Part shown: in pieces, positions 15,735-23,913 of the stretch
Layout: each line of letters starts with the position of its first letter
How positions within the stretch are numbered: position 1 is the first letter of the stretch
Assembly: GCF_002797595.1 (NCBI RefSeq)
Contig: NZ_PGFE01000001.1
Coordinates: forward strand, 62,001 to 126,000
DNA: 64,000 nt
Direction of reading: 5' to 3'
Origin: Sediminihabitans luteus
GTDB taxonomy: Bacteria > Actinomycetota > Actinomycetes > Actinomycetales > Cellulomonadaceae
The notes under the pieces: generated by a model
Databases searched by the model: none
What the model was told of the DNA's origin: nothing
Seen by the model: the letters and a program-made list of their open reading frames with translations, nothing else
Program-made: the position numbers and the translations under genes

Positions 15735-17003
15735 ATGGCAGAGTTCACCGCCGAGGTCTTCCAGAACCCGTACCTCGGTCCGGGCGGCACCGACCTGCAC
15801 GCGATCGTGACGATCACGGCGCAGGGTGTCGAGGGCACCTCGCCCGAGGCCGCCGAGATCATCCTGGTCGACACCTCCGGGTCGATGACGGGCCCCGCGC
15901 TCGAGGCCGCGAAGCACGCGGCGCAGGTCGCGGTGGACCAGATCGCCGACGGCACGTGGTTCGCGATCGTGAGCGGCAGCCACGTCGCGCAGCGCACGTT
16001 CCCCTACCCCAACGCACGCCTCGCGATGGTGCCCATGGAGCCGGGCGCCCGCGCCGAGGCCAAGCGCGCGATCTCGGGCATGCGCGCGCAGGGCGGCACC
16101 GCGATGAGCACGTGGCTCGCGCTCGCGGACGAGCTCTTCGCGACCGTCCCCCAGGCGACGCGACGCCACGCCGTGCTGCTGACCGACGGGCGCAACGAGT
16201 CCGAGCCGCGCGCCCGCCTGAGCGAGGTCGTCGCGCGCTGCGCAGGGCGCTTCCAGTGCGACGCGCGCGGCGTCGGGTCGCACTGGCAGGTCGACGAGCT
16301 GCGAGAGATCGCGACGGCCCTGCTGGGCACGGTCGACCTCATCGCCTCGCCGCAGGAGATCGCGGCCGACTTCGAGCAGCTCGTGCGCGCCTCGATGGCC
16401 CGCGGCGTCGCGGCGGCCGACCTGCGCGTGTGGACGCCGGCGGGCGGCCAGGTGCTGTTCGTGCGGCAGGTCGCACCGACGCTCGACGACCTCACGTACC
16501 GCCGCACCCCGGTGGACCCCCTCACGGGCGCCTACCCGACCGGGTCGTGGGCCGACGAGTCGCGCGACTACCACGTCGCCGTCAGGCTGCCGTCGAAGCC
16601 CGTGGGCTCGGAGCAGCTCGGCGCGCGCGTCCAGCTCGCGGTCGACGGCGAGGTCGTCGTCTCGGGTCTCGTCAAGGCCCTGTGGTCGGACGACGACGCG
16701 CTGACCGCCCCGATCAACGACGAGGTCGCGCACTACACCGGGCAGACCGAGCTCGCGGCCGTGATCCAGGAGGGCCTGGCCGCCAAGGCCGCCGGGGACG
16801 AGGCGACCGCGACGACACGGCTCGGGCGCGCCGTCCTGCTCGCGAAGGAGACCGGGAACGACGAGGCCACGTCACGGCTGCGGCGCGTGGTGGACATCGA
16901 GGACGAGGAGCTGGGCACCGTGCGGCTACGACGCGAGGTCGACCGTCTCGACGAGATGGCCCTCGACACGGGCTCGACCAAGACGACCCGGGTGCGACGA
17001 TGA
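15735..17003 (+). CDS. VWA-domain protein with intact MIDAS
   Basis: A 422-residue cytosolic protein. The von Willebrand A domain spans about 35-220 with MIDAS residues in DTSGSM, the Thr in GGTAMS and the Asp in LLTDGRNE. The second half is a beta-rich domain followed by a helical tail. VWA proteins often act with AAA+ ATPases of the MoxR or CbbX kind, and one is encoded in the same operon. ATG 15735 is preferred because GAGGAG lies 8 nt upstream. A GTG at 15729 overlapping the previous stop is an alternative. Confidence 0.85.
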   Translation: MAEFTAEVFQNPYLGPGGTDLHAIVTITAQGVEGTSPEAAEIILVDTSGSMTGPALEAAKHAAQVAVDQIADGTWFAIVSGSHVAQRTFPYPNARLAMVPMEPGARAEAKRAISGMRAQGGTAMSTWLALADELFATVPQATRRHAVLLTDGRNESEPRARLSEVVARCAGRFQCDARGVGSHWQVDELREIATALLGTVDLIASPQEIAADFEQLVRASMARGVAAADLRVWTPAGGQVLFVRQVAPTLDDLTYRRTPVDPLTGAYPTGSWADESRDYHVAVRLPSKPVGSEQLGARVQLAVDGEVVVSGLVKALWSDDDALTAPINDEVAHYTGQTELAAVIQEGLAAKAAGDEATATTRLGRAVLLAKETGNDEATSRLRRVVDIEDEELGTVRLRREVDRLDEMALDTGSTKTTRVRR

Positions 17004-17980
17004 CCGCGCTCGTGTGCCCGGCGGGGCACGTCACGCAGGCGACCGACTACTGCGACACGTGCGGCGCGGTGCTCGTGGCCGCGGGAACGCACGCCTCCCC
17101 CGGCACGCCGGACGGCGCGGCCCCGGCCCGCACGGGTGCGACGAGCACCTCGGCCGCACGGCCCGGCGGGATCGGGTCGACCGACGTGCTGGGTGCGACC
17201 GTCGCGAACGGGGCGTGCCCGACGTGCGGTGCCCCGGCACGCGCGCGTGCGCTGTTCTGCGAGAACTGCGGGCACGACTTCACGACCGACGCGCCGCCCG
17301 CGTCGCCGTCGAGAGCCTCGTTCTCGGGGTCTTCGCCGTCCGGGTCGTCGCCGTCCGGGTCGTCGCCGTCCGGGTCATCGGTTCCCGGGTCATCGGTTCC
17401 CGGGGCCGCCCACGCCCCGTCGTCCGACCCGGCTGCGGGAGAGGTTCCGGCGGCCGAGACGGACCTCCCGTCGTCGTCGGCCCGCCTCAGCCGCGGGTGG
17501 ACGGGGTCCGCGCGCATCTCGACGCCCACGCACGCCCCCGAGTCGACGTCGCCGACCGCTCCGAGCCCGCCCGCGAGCGAGCCCTGGGTGGTCGAGGTGT
17601 GGACGGACCCGCAGTGGTACGAGGCGCAGCAGGCCGCCGAGCCGCTGCCGGCCCCGGCCCCGCCGGGACTCGTGCTGATCCGCGAGCGCAGCGTGCTCGT
17701 GGGACGCACGTCGCACTCGCGCAACATCCACCCGCAGGTCGACTGCGGCGACGACACCGGGGTCTCGCGCCGGCACTGCCAGCTCAACACCGACGGGCGT
17801 CGGTGGTGGGTCGAGGACCTGCGCTCGTCGAACGGCACCTACGTGGGCACGGCCGGGGCACGCCTGCCGTCCGAGGCCCTGCGGCCGGGCGACCGGCGTG
17901 AGGTGCTCGAGGGCGACCGCGTGTACCTCGGGGCGTGGACCCGGCTGTCGATCCGCAGGGCGCTGCCCGGCGAGTTCTGA
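17000..17980 (+). CDS. FHA-domain protein with zinc ribbons
   Basis: A 326-residue protein. Two zinc-ribbon modules (CPAGHVTQATDYCDTCG near the start and CPTCG...LFCENCG near 73-93) are followed by a Ser/Pro/Gly linker made by a 15-bp repeat. An FHA domain lies at about 228-315 with GRTSHSRNIHPQ, VSRRHCQL and SSNGTYVG, the phosphothreonine-binding loops. It is not a GarA/OdhI orthologue: it is more than twice as long and has no N-terminal ETT-type phosphorylation motif. As the last gene of the operon it is the likely reader of PknG phosphorylation. Confidence 0.88.
   Translation: MTALVCPAGHVTQATDYCDTCGAVLVAAGTHASPGTPDGAAPARTGATSTSAARPGGIGSTDVLGATVANGACPTCGAPARARALFCENCGHDFTTDAPPASPSRASFSGSSPSGSSPSGSSPSGSSVPGSSVPGAAHAPSSDPAAGEVPAAETDLPSSSARLSRGWTGSARISTPTHAPESTSPTAPSPPASEPWVVEVWTDPQWYEAQQAAEPLPAPAPPGLVLIRERSVLVGRTSHSRNIHPQVDCGDDTGVSRRHCQLNTDGRRWWVEDLRSSNGTYVGTAGARLPSEALRPGDRREVLEGDRVYLGAWTRLSIRRALPGEF
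17327..17401 (+). repeat. 15-bp tandem repeat inside the FHA gene
   Basis: Five 15-bp units: three close to GGGTCGTCGCCGTCC and two GGGTCATCGGTTCCC. They encode a flexible Ser/Pro/Gly linker between the zinc ribbons and the FHA domain. Confidence 0.9.
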
Positions 17981-17996
17981 GCCTCGGCCGAGACGT

Positions 17997-18079
17997 TTGT
18001 CGGTTCCGTCAACGCGCGGCCGGGACCACGGGGCGACCTTTGGACGGATCCCCCAACGGGTTGTCGGCACCTGCCAACG
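17997..18079. promoter_or_regulatory. Three related boxes upstream of bioY
   Basis: TTGTCGGTTCCGTCAACG (17997-18014), TTGGACGGATCCCCCAACG (18040-18058) and TTGTCGGCACCTGCCAACG (18061-18079) share the form TTG-N-CGG-NNCC-N-CAACG. The first is a near-perfect palindrome. Their starts are 43 and 21 bp apart, so all lie on one face of the helix. They occupy the only non-coding stretch between the FHA operon and bioY and are probably operators for a biotin regulator. Confidence 0.5.
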
Positions 18080-18182
18080 CACGGCACCCGGCGTCGTCGG
18101 GCACGGCGGCGCCGTGACGTCGCGCGCTGGGCAGAGTTGTCGTGGGGCGCGCACGCGCCCGCCGACCCGACGAGGAGCACCC

Positions 18183-18983
18183 ATGACCAGCACGCCGCCC
18201 GCGCCCGGGACCTCAGCGCCCACGACCGCGACGACCGCGACGACCGCGACGGCCAAGACAGCCGAGACAGCCGCGACGACCAAGACCGCAAAGACAGCCG
18301 CGACGACCGCGACGGAGCCGACCCCGGTCGTCGCCACGCCGAGCGCGCCCACGGCCCGCCGGCCCCGCCGCTCGCGCTGGGCGCTCGACGCGCGCGACCT
18401 CGCGCACGTCGCGACGTTCGCGGCACTCACCGCCGCGCTCGGCCTGGCCCCGCCGCTGTACGTGCTCGGCGGCGCCGTGCCGATCACCGCCCAGACGCTC
18501 GGCGTGATGCTCGCGGGCACCCTCCTGGGCGCCTACCGCGGCGCGCTCGCGATGGCGACGTTCGTCGCGCTCGTCGCCGCGGGCCTCCCGCTGCTCTCGG
18601 GCGGCCGTGGCGGCCTCTCGATCCTCCTGGGCCCGTCGGGCGGGTACGTCGTCGCCTGGATCGCGGGCGCAGCGCTCGTGGGCTGGCTCGTGCAGCGTAC
18701 GGTGGCCCGTCGCGGACTGTCGCACGGCGTACCGCGCAGCGCGTCGCGCACCCTTGCGCTCGACGTCCTGGTCGCGGCGCTCGTGGGCGGCGTCGCGTTC
18801 GTCTATGCGTGCGGCATCCCGTGGCAGGCCGCCATGCTCGGCCTCCCGCAGACCACGGTCGCGCTCGGGGCCCTCGCGTTCGTCCCCGGCGACCTGCTCA
18901 AGGCCGTCGTCGCGGCGTCCGTCACGGTCGCCGTCCTGCGCGCCTACCCGGCCGCACCCGTGCTGCGCGCGGCCCGGGGCTGA
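18183..18983 (+). CDS. bioY: BioY biotin transporter (S component)
   Basis: A 266-residue membrane protein. After a Thr/Ala/Lys-rich N-terminus of about 65 residues, itself made of short repeats, the BioY domain begins: DLAHVATFAALTAALGLAP, PITAQTLGVMLAG, LLGAYRGALAM, GRGGLSILLGPSGGYVVAWI and a final helix. There are about six membrane segments. BioY binds biotin and works with the ECF ATPase and T component encoded by bioM and bioN at the end of this operon. The ATG has GAGGAG 6 nt upstream. The long polar N-terminal extension is unusual for BioY, which is normally about 190-200 residues. Confidence 0.92.
   Translation: MTSTPPAPGTSAPTTATTATTATAKTAETAATTKTAKTAATTATEPTPVVATPSAPTARRPRRSRWALDARDLAHVATFAALTAALGLAPPLYVLGGAVPITAQTLGVMLAGTLLGAYRGALAMATFVALVAAGLPLLSGGRGGLSILLGPSGGYVVAWIAGAALVGWLVQRTVARRGLSHGVPRSASRTLALDVLVAALVGGVAFVYACGIPWQAAMLGLPQTTVALGALAFVPGDLLKAVVAASVTVAVLRAYPAAPVLRAARG
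18220..18318 (+). repeat. Short in-frame repeats in the 5' part of bioY
   Basis: Imperfect units based on GACCGCGAC and CCAAGACAG run for about 100 bp. They encode a Thr/Ala/Lys tract before the first membrane helix. The tract is low-complexity and probably disordered. Confidence 0.65.
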
Positions 18984-18986
18984 ACC

Positions 18987-20384
18987 GTGCCCGTCGCCCG
19001 CGAGGTGCTCGCGCACGCCGCCGACCCCGCGACCGCGGGGCGCGCCGCGCTGCTCGCCGACACCCGCCGCCGCACGTGGTCGCAGCTCGCGGACGACGTG
19101 CGCGCGGGCGCGGTGCACCTGCAGGGTGCGGGCACGGTCGCGGGCGACCTCGTCGCGGTGAGCATCGCGGACCCGGTCGACGCGGTCGTCGCGATGCTCG
19201 CGGTCGACCTCCTCGGGGCGACGGCGCTCGTGTGCGACCCGACCTGGACGCGTCCGCACCGCGCCGAGGTGCTGCGCGCGGTCGAGCCGACGACGTTCTG
19301 CGACGTCGCGCTGCCGCGCGGGCTCCCCGGCACGGCCGGTCCCCGCGACGCGCCCGCCCCCGCGGACGACGACCGCCCGTGGGCGGGGTTCAGCTCGGGC
19401 AGCACGGGCCGTCCGCGCGCCGTGGTGCGCACGCGCGCCTCGTGGGCGGGCTCGTTCGGGGCCGCGGCCGCGTTGACGGGGACCCGCCCGGGCGACGTCG
19501 TCGTCGTGCCCGGCCCGCTCGCGTCGTCGCTGTACTGCTTCGCGACCGTGCACGCGCTCGCGACGGGCGCGAGCGTGCGCTTCGCGCGCGGCGGGGCGTC
19601 GCTCGTCGCGGCCCTCGCCGACGGGTGCGTGGTGCACACGGTCCCGGCCGACGCGGTCGAGGTGCTCGACGCGATCGAGGCGGGCGCGCCGTCGGCGCTG
19701 CGCACCCTCGTGGTGGGCGGCGCGTCGTTGCCCGAGGGCGTGCGCGAGCGCGCCGACCGGCGCGGGATCGCGACGTTCGCCTACTACGGTGCGGTCGAGC
19801 TGTCGTTCGTCGCGTACGACGACGACGGCGCCGGGCTGCGCGCGTTCCCCGGCGTCGAGCTCGACGTGCGTCCCACGCCCGGTTCACGCCTGGGCCAGGT
19901 GTGGGTGCGCTCGCCGTGGGTCGCGCTCGGCTACCTCGCGCGCGCGTCCGGGCCGTTCGTGCGCGAGGGCGGGTGGGCGAGCGTGGGCGACCTCGCCGAG
20001 GCACCCGGCGGCCCCGGCCAGGACGCCCCGCTCGTGCTGCGCGGCCGCGGCGACGGCGCGATCCTCACGGGCGGCGCGACCGTGGTGCCCGAGGACGTCG
20101 AGGTCGTGCTGCGCCGCGTGCCGGGCGTGCGCGACGTCGTCGTGGTCGGCACCGCGCACCGCCGGCTCGGCGCGGTGGTGACGGCCGTGGTGGAGTGCGA
20201 CGCACGCCCGGGCCTGCGCGCGCACCTCGAACGGGTCGCACGCTCGAACCTCGCGCCCGCACAGCGCCCGCGCCGCTGGTACGGCGTGCGCACGCTCCCC
20301 CGCACCGCCTCCGGCAAGGCGGCCCGCGCGGCCGTGAGCGAGCTGCTGCTCGACGGGCCCGGCACCCTCGAGGTGCTGCGATGA
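18987..20384 (+). CDS. Acyl-CoA ligase-like (AMP-binding) enzyme of the biotin operon
   Basis: A 465-residue member of the adenylate-forming family with the main motifs present: SSGSTGRPRAVV (phosphate loop), YYGAVE (A5), VGDL and GRGDGAILTGGATVVPEDVE (hinge), and RTASGK near the C-terminus with the catalytic Lys. It should activate a carboxylic acid to the acyl-AMP and then the CoA thioester. Bacillus subtilis has the same gene order in yhfU(bioY)-yhfT-yhfS, so the pair with the thiolase is an old part of the biotin regulon, perhaps tied to pimeloyl precursors. The substrate is unknown. GTG start, 3 nt after bioY. Confidence 0.82.
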   Translation: MPVAREVLAHAADPATAGRAALLADTRRRTWSQLADDVRAGAVHLQGAGTVAGDLVAVSIADPVDAVVAMLAVDLLGATALVCDPTWTRPHRAEVLRAVEPTTFCDVALPRGLPGTAGPRDAPAPADDDRPWAGFSSGSTGRPRAVVRTRASWAGSFGAAAALTGTRPGDVVVVPGPLASSLYCFATVHALATGASVRFARGGASLVAALADGCVVHTVPADAVEVLDAIEAGAPSALRTLVVGGASLPEGVRERADRRGIATFAYYGAVELSFVAYDDDGAGLRAFPGVELDVRPTPGSRLGQVWVRSPWVALGYLARASGPFVREGGWASVGDLAEAPGGPGQDAPLVLRGRGDGAILTGGATVVPEDVEVVLRRVPGVRDVVVVGTAHRRLGAVVTAVVECDARPGLRAHLERVARSNLAPAQRPRRWYGVRTLPRTASGKAARAAVSELLLDGPGTLEVLR

Positions 20385-21634
20385 GCCGCCCCGAGGTCGT
20401 GGTCGTCGCGGCCCGCCGCACCTGGATCGGGTCCATGGGTCGCGGGCACGCGGGCACGGACGCCGCGGGCCTCGCCGCCCCCGTGCTCCGCGCGGTGCAT
20501 GACGATGCGGCCCCCGTCCTGCGCGCCGTGCGCGACGCCGCGGTGCACGACGACGCAGGGCTCGACGACGCAGGGCTCGACGACATGGGGCCCGACGACG
20601 CAGGGCCCGGCACGCGCGGCGCGTGCGACGACGTCGTGCTCGGCAGCAGCGCCGGGCCGGGCGGCAACGTCGCCCGCGCGGCCGCGCTCGGCGCCGGCCT
20701 CGGCGCACACGTGCCGGGGCTCACGGTCGACCGGCAGTGCGCGAGCGGCCTGGCGGCGGTGCTCGTGGGCGCGCAGGCCGTGCGCGACGGCGCCCGTGCG
20801 GTGCTCGCGGGCGGCGTGGAGAGCCCCTCGACGGCCCCCGCCCGCGCGCACCGCACCCCCGGGGGCCTCGTGCCCTTCGACCGTGCGCGCTTCACCCCCG
20901 AGGGCTGGGACGACCCCGACATGGGACCGGCGGCCGACGCGGTCGCCCGCGAGCGCGGCGTCGGGCGTGCACGCCAGGACGCCTACGCGGTGCGCTCGCA
21001 CGCGCGGGCCCTCGCCGCGCACACGGCCGGTCGGTTCGCGGCCGAGACCGTGGGCGTCCCCGGTGCGCGCGTCCCGCTCGACCGCGACGAGCACGTGCGC
21101 GCGCTCGACCTGCGGCTCGCAGCCCGGCTGCGGCCCGCGTTCGGCGGGACGGCGACCGCGGCGTCGTCCGCGCCCGTGAGCGACGGCGCGGCGGCCGTCG
21201 TCCTCGTGCCGGGGGCGGCACGGGCCGCGGCGGGCGTGCCCGGCCTGCGCCTGGTCGCGGGAGCGGTGCGCGCGAGCGACCCCCGCCTGCCGGGCCTGTC
21301 CCCCGTGCCCGCGGTCGAGGCGGCCCTCGCGGCGGCGGGCTGCACGGTCCGCGACCTCGCGGTGGTCGAGGTCGTCGAGGCGTTCGCCGGGCAGGTGCTC
21401 GCCGTGACCGACGCCCTGGGCCTCGACCCGCTCGGCGCCGACGACGCGCGCGTGTGCCCCGCGGGCGGCGCGATCGCGCTCGGTCACCCGTGGGGCGCGA
21501 GCGGCGCGGTCGCCGTCGTGCGGCTGTTCACCGAGCTCGTGCGCGGCGGCGCGCCCGCCGGCACGCTCGGCCTCGCGACGGTCGCCGCGGGCGGCGGCGT
21601 CGGGGTCGCCGCGGTGCTGGAGGTGGTCCGGTGA
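20381..21634 (+). CDS. Thiolase-like protein lacking two canonical active-site residues
   Basis: A 417-residue thiolase-fold protein overlapping the ligase gene by 4 nt. The nucleophilic Cys is present in VDRQCASGLAAV and the His in IALGHPWGASG. The final Cys of the usual CIGGG motif is replaced (ATVAAGGGVG), and the Asn of NEAFA is Val (VVEAFAGQ). A repeat-derived Asp/Ala/Gly loop sits at about 57-76. Without the second Cys normal thiolysis should be impaired, so a KAS-like or altered chemistry is possible. It is comparable in position to YhfS of Bacillus. Confidence 0.8.
   Translation: MSRPEVVVVAARRTWIGSMGRGHAGTDAAGLAAPVLRAVHDDAAPVLRAVRDAAVHDDAGLDDAGLDDMGPDDAGPGTRGACDDVVLGSSAGPGGNVARAAALGAGLGAHVPGLTVDRQCASGLAAVLVGAQAVRDGARAVLAGGVESPSTAPARAHRTPGGLVPFDRARFTPEGWDDPDMGPAADAVARERGVGRARQDAYAVRSHARALAAHTAGRFAAETVGVPGARVPLDRDEHVRALDLRLAARLRPAFGGTATAASSAPVSDGAAAVVLVPGAARAAAGVPGLRLVAGAVRASDPRLPGLSPVPAVEAALAAAGCTVRDLAVVEVVEAFAGQVLAVTDALGLDPLGADDARVCPAGGAIALGHPWGASGAVAVVRLFTELVRGGAPAGTLGLATVAAGGGVGVAAVLEVVR
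20549..20608 (+). repeat. 15-bp tandem repeat inside the thiolase gene
   Basis: Four 15-bp units of the type GACGACGCAGGGCTC, the last two diverged. They encode repeats of DDAGL/DDMGP in a surface loop that ordinary thiolases do not have at this length. Confidence 0.85.
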
Positions 21635-22350
21635 GGTTGTTCACCCGGCGCACGGGCCAGCATCCGGTTGACGAGCGGATCGTGCTCGACGACGTCCACG
21701 TCCGGCTCGGCGAGCGCGACGTGCTGCGCGGCGTGACGCTCGACCTGCCCGAACGCCGCATCGCGGTGGTCGGGGCCAACGGCTCGGGCAAGTCGACGCT
21801 CGCTCGCCTGCTCAACGGCCTCGTCCTGCCCACCGGGGGCTCGGTGCGCGTGCACGGCCACGACACCGCGGACGACGGCGCCGCGGTGCGCCGCGCCGTC
21901 GGGTTCGTCTTCACCGACCCGGACGCGCAGATCATCATGCCGACCGTCGCCGAGGACGTCGCCTACTCGTTGCGCCGCCACGGCCTGAGCCGCGCGGAGG
22001 TCGACGACCGCGTCGCGGCGGCGCTCGACCAGGTGGGGCTCGCCGAGCACCGCGACCACCCGGCCCACCTGCTCTCGGGCGGCCAGAAGCAGCTCCTGGC
22101 GCTGACGTCGGTACTCGTGACCGGCCCTGCCGTGCTCGTCGCCGACGAGCCCACGACCCTCCTGGACCTGCGCAACACGCGCGACGTCGGACGCCGACTG
22201 TGGGACCTCGACCAGCAGGTCGTGGTCGTCACGCACGACCTCGACGTCGCGGCCGGCGCGCAGCGCGTGCTCGTGGTGGACGAGGGTCGCGTCGTGGCGG
22301 ACGACGCCCCCGGCCCCGCGCTCGCGGCCTACCGTCGGCGCATGGCGTGA
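21631..22350 (+). CDS. bioM: BioM, ECF-type ATPase for biotin uptake
   Basis: A 239-residue ABC ATPase: Walker A GANGSGKST (about 50-58), Q-loop region FTDPDAQIIMPTV typical of ECF ATPases, signature LLSGGQKQLLAL, Walker B VLVADEPTT and the switch His in VVTHD. It energises BioY together with BioN. The GTG start overlaps the thiolase stop and the stop overlaps the bioN start, so the two coupling subunits are translated together. Confidence 0.9.
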   Translation: MRLFTRRTGQHPVDERIVLDDVHVRLGERDVLRGVTLDLPERRIAVVGANGSGKSTLARLLNGLVLPTGGSVRVHGHDTADDGAAVRRAVGFVFTDPDAQIIMPTVAEDVAYSLRRHGLSRAEVDDRVAAALDQVGLAEHRDHPAHLLSGGQKQLLALTSVLVTGPAVLVADEPTTLLDLRNTRDVGRRLWDLDQQVVVVTHDLDVAAGAQRVLVVDEGRVVADDAPGPALAAYRRRMA

Positions 22351-22955
22351 CCGGGTCGCTCGCGGGGGCGTACTCGCCCGGCACGTCGGTGCTGCACCGT
22401 GCCCCCGCCGGGGCCAAGCTCGTCGCGCTGCTCGTCGCCTCGACCGCGCTGCTCGCGGTCCGGTCCGCGACCGGCGTCGGGGTCGCGCTCGCCGTCGTCG
22501 TCGCGCTGTACGCGCTCGCGCGTGTCCCGTGGCGGCTCGCGTGGGGTCAGGTGCGCCCCGTGCGGCTCGTGCTGGTGGTGCTCCTCGCGGTCCAGTGGTG
22601 GCTCGCGGGGCCCACGACCGCGGTCGTGACCTGCACGCGGCTCCTCGTGCTCGTCGCGCTCGCCGGGCTCGTGATGCTGACCACGCGCACGTCGGCGCTG
22701 CTCGCGGCGTTCGAGGCCGCGGCTCGTCCAGCCGCCCGCGTCGGCGTCGACCCGACGCGCGTCGGCCTCGTGCTCGCCCTCACGATCCGCAGCGTGCCCG
22801 TGCTCGTGGACCTCGTGGGCCGGGTCCGCGACGCCCAGCGGGCCCGCGGCCGCGAGAACGACCTGCGGGCGCTCGCCGTGCCCGTCGTGGTCGGGGCCCT
22901 GCGGCAGGCCGACGCGCTCGGCGAGGCGCTCGTCGCCCGCGGGCTCGACGACTGA
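22347..22955 (+). CDS. bioN: BioN, ECF transporter T component
   Basis: A 202-residue membrane protein with four to five hydrophobic helices. The C-terminal half carries the coupling-helix region (RDAQRARGRENDLRAL), where T components show their Ala-Arg-Gly motifs. The last residues ALVARGLDD match the second such motif. It joins BioM ATPase to BioY. After its stop come degenerate GACGACCGAGGGCGACC-type repeats (22953-23037) between the convergent genes. Confidence 0.88.
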   Translation: MTGSLAGAYSPGTSVLHRAPAGAKLVALLVASTALLAVRSATGVGVALAVVVALYALARVPWRLAWGQVRPVRLVLVVLLAVQWWLAGPTTAVVTCTRLLVLVALAGLVMLTTRTSALLAAFEAAARPAARVGVDPTRVGLVLALTIRSVPVLVDLVGRVRDAQRARGRENDLRALAVPVVVGALRQADALGEALVARGLDD

Positions 22956-23038
22956 CGGGCTCGACGACCGACCGTCTCGACGACCGAGGGCGACCTCGAC
23001 GGACGAGGGCGACCGTGGGCGACCTCGACGACTGACGC

Positions 23039-23764
23039 TCAGGCGGTCGGTGCGACGTCGTGCGAGGGCTCCCCGGCGCCCTCGCCGACCCGCAGGTCGT
23101 GCCAGCGGGTCAGCGCGACGACCCCGCCGAGCACGACGACGGCCACGCAGATCCCCGCGAGCACGTCGGTCAGGAAGTGGTACCCGAGGTACATCCGGCT
23201 GCCGCCGACGGCCGCGACCACGACGACCGACGCGAGGGCCCACAGCACGACGGCCCGCCGCGACCCCGACCGGTGCTGGATCAGGTACCCGCTGACGAGC
23301 ACGAGCGTCGCCGCCCCGGTGGTGTGCCCCGACGGGAACGAGAACGTGGTCTCGAGCCCCGGCACCGCCATGAGCTCGTCGTCGGGGCGAGGACGCCCCA
23401 CGAGCACCTTGAGCAGCGAGCTCAGCAGGGTCGAGACGACCATCGCGCCCGCGAGCACGAGCGGCTCCCACCACCCGCGCGCGAGCCGCGCCCACACGAC
23501 GCACCCGATCGCGACCAGCACGGGCAGCACGATCGGGCCGAACGTGTCCGTGACCACCGTCATGACCGTCGTCATCCCCGGGGTGCGGTGCGCGGCGAAC
23601 CACTCGACCAGCGGGGTGTCGGTCTCCCACAGGTCGTCCTGCTCGACCAGCGCGTCGTACAGCGCCACGAACGTGAGCACACCCACCGCGACGAGCACCA
23701 GACCCGGCCACACCGCTCCCAGCACACGGGCGCGCCCCGTCGTCCGACCCTCGTCCGTGTCCAT
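23039..23764 (-). CDS. PAP2-family membrane phosphatase
   Basis: A 241-residue protein with about six membrane helices and the full type-2 phosphatidic acid phosphatase motif: KVLVGRPRP, FPSGHTTGA and SRMYLGYHFLTD. It probably removes phosphate from lipid phosphates such as undecaprenyl pyrophosphate or phosphatidic acid at the outer face of the membrane. TAGCCT (23771-23776, minus strand) ends 6 nt before the ATG, so the mRNA should be leaderless. It is convergent with the biotin operon. The 136 bp up to the next plus-strand gene hold nothing else recognisable. Confidence 0.9.
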   Translation of the reverse strand: MDTDEGRTTGRARVLGAVWPGLVLVAVGVLTFVALYDALVEQDDLWETDTPLVEWFAAHRTPGMTTVMTVVTDTFGPIVLPVLVAIGCVVWARLARGWWEPLVLAGAMVVSTLLSSLLKVLVGRPRPDDELMAVPGLETTFSFPSGHTTGAATLVLVSGYLIQHRSGSRRAVVLWALASVVVVAAVGGSRMYLGYHFLTDVLAGICVAVVVLGGVVALTRWHDLRVGEGAGEPSHDVAPTA

Positions 23765-23913
23765 CCGGCGAGGCTAGCCGTCGAAAAAGTCGTGCGCCCG
23801 CCCGGGAGGTCGTGGTTGTCTCAGATCACACCGCGGTGGCGTTCGTCCGGCTCACGACCGGGCGGTGGGGGCCCGGCCAGGCCCGACATCCCGACGTCAC
23901 GAGAGGCATCACC

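Noticed and set aside
17000-17980. GarA/OdhI orthologue
   Set aside because: The FHA protein is more than twice as long, has zinc ribbons, and lacks the N-terminal ETT-type phosphorylation motif.
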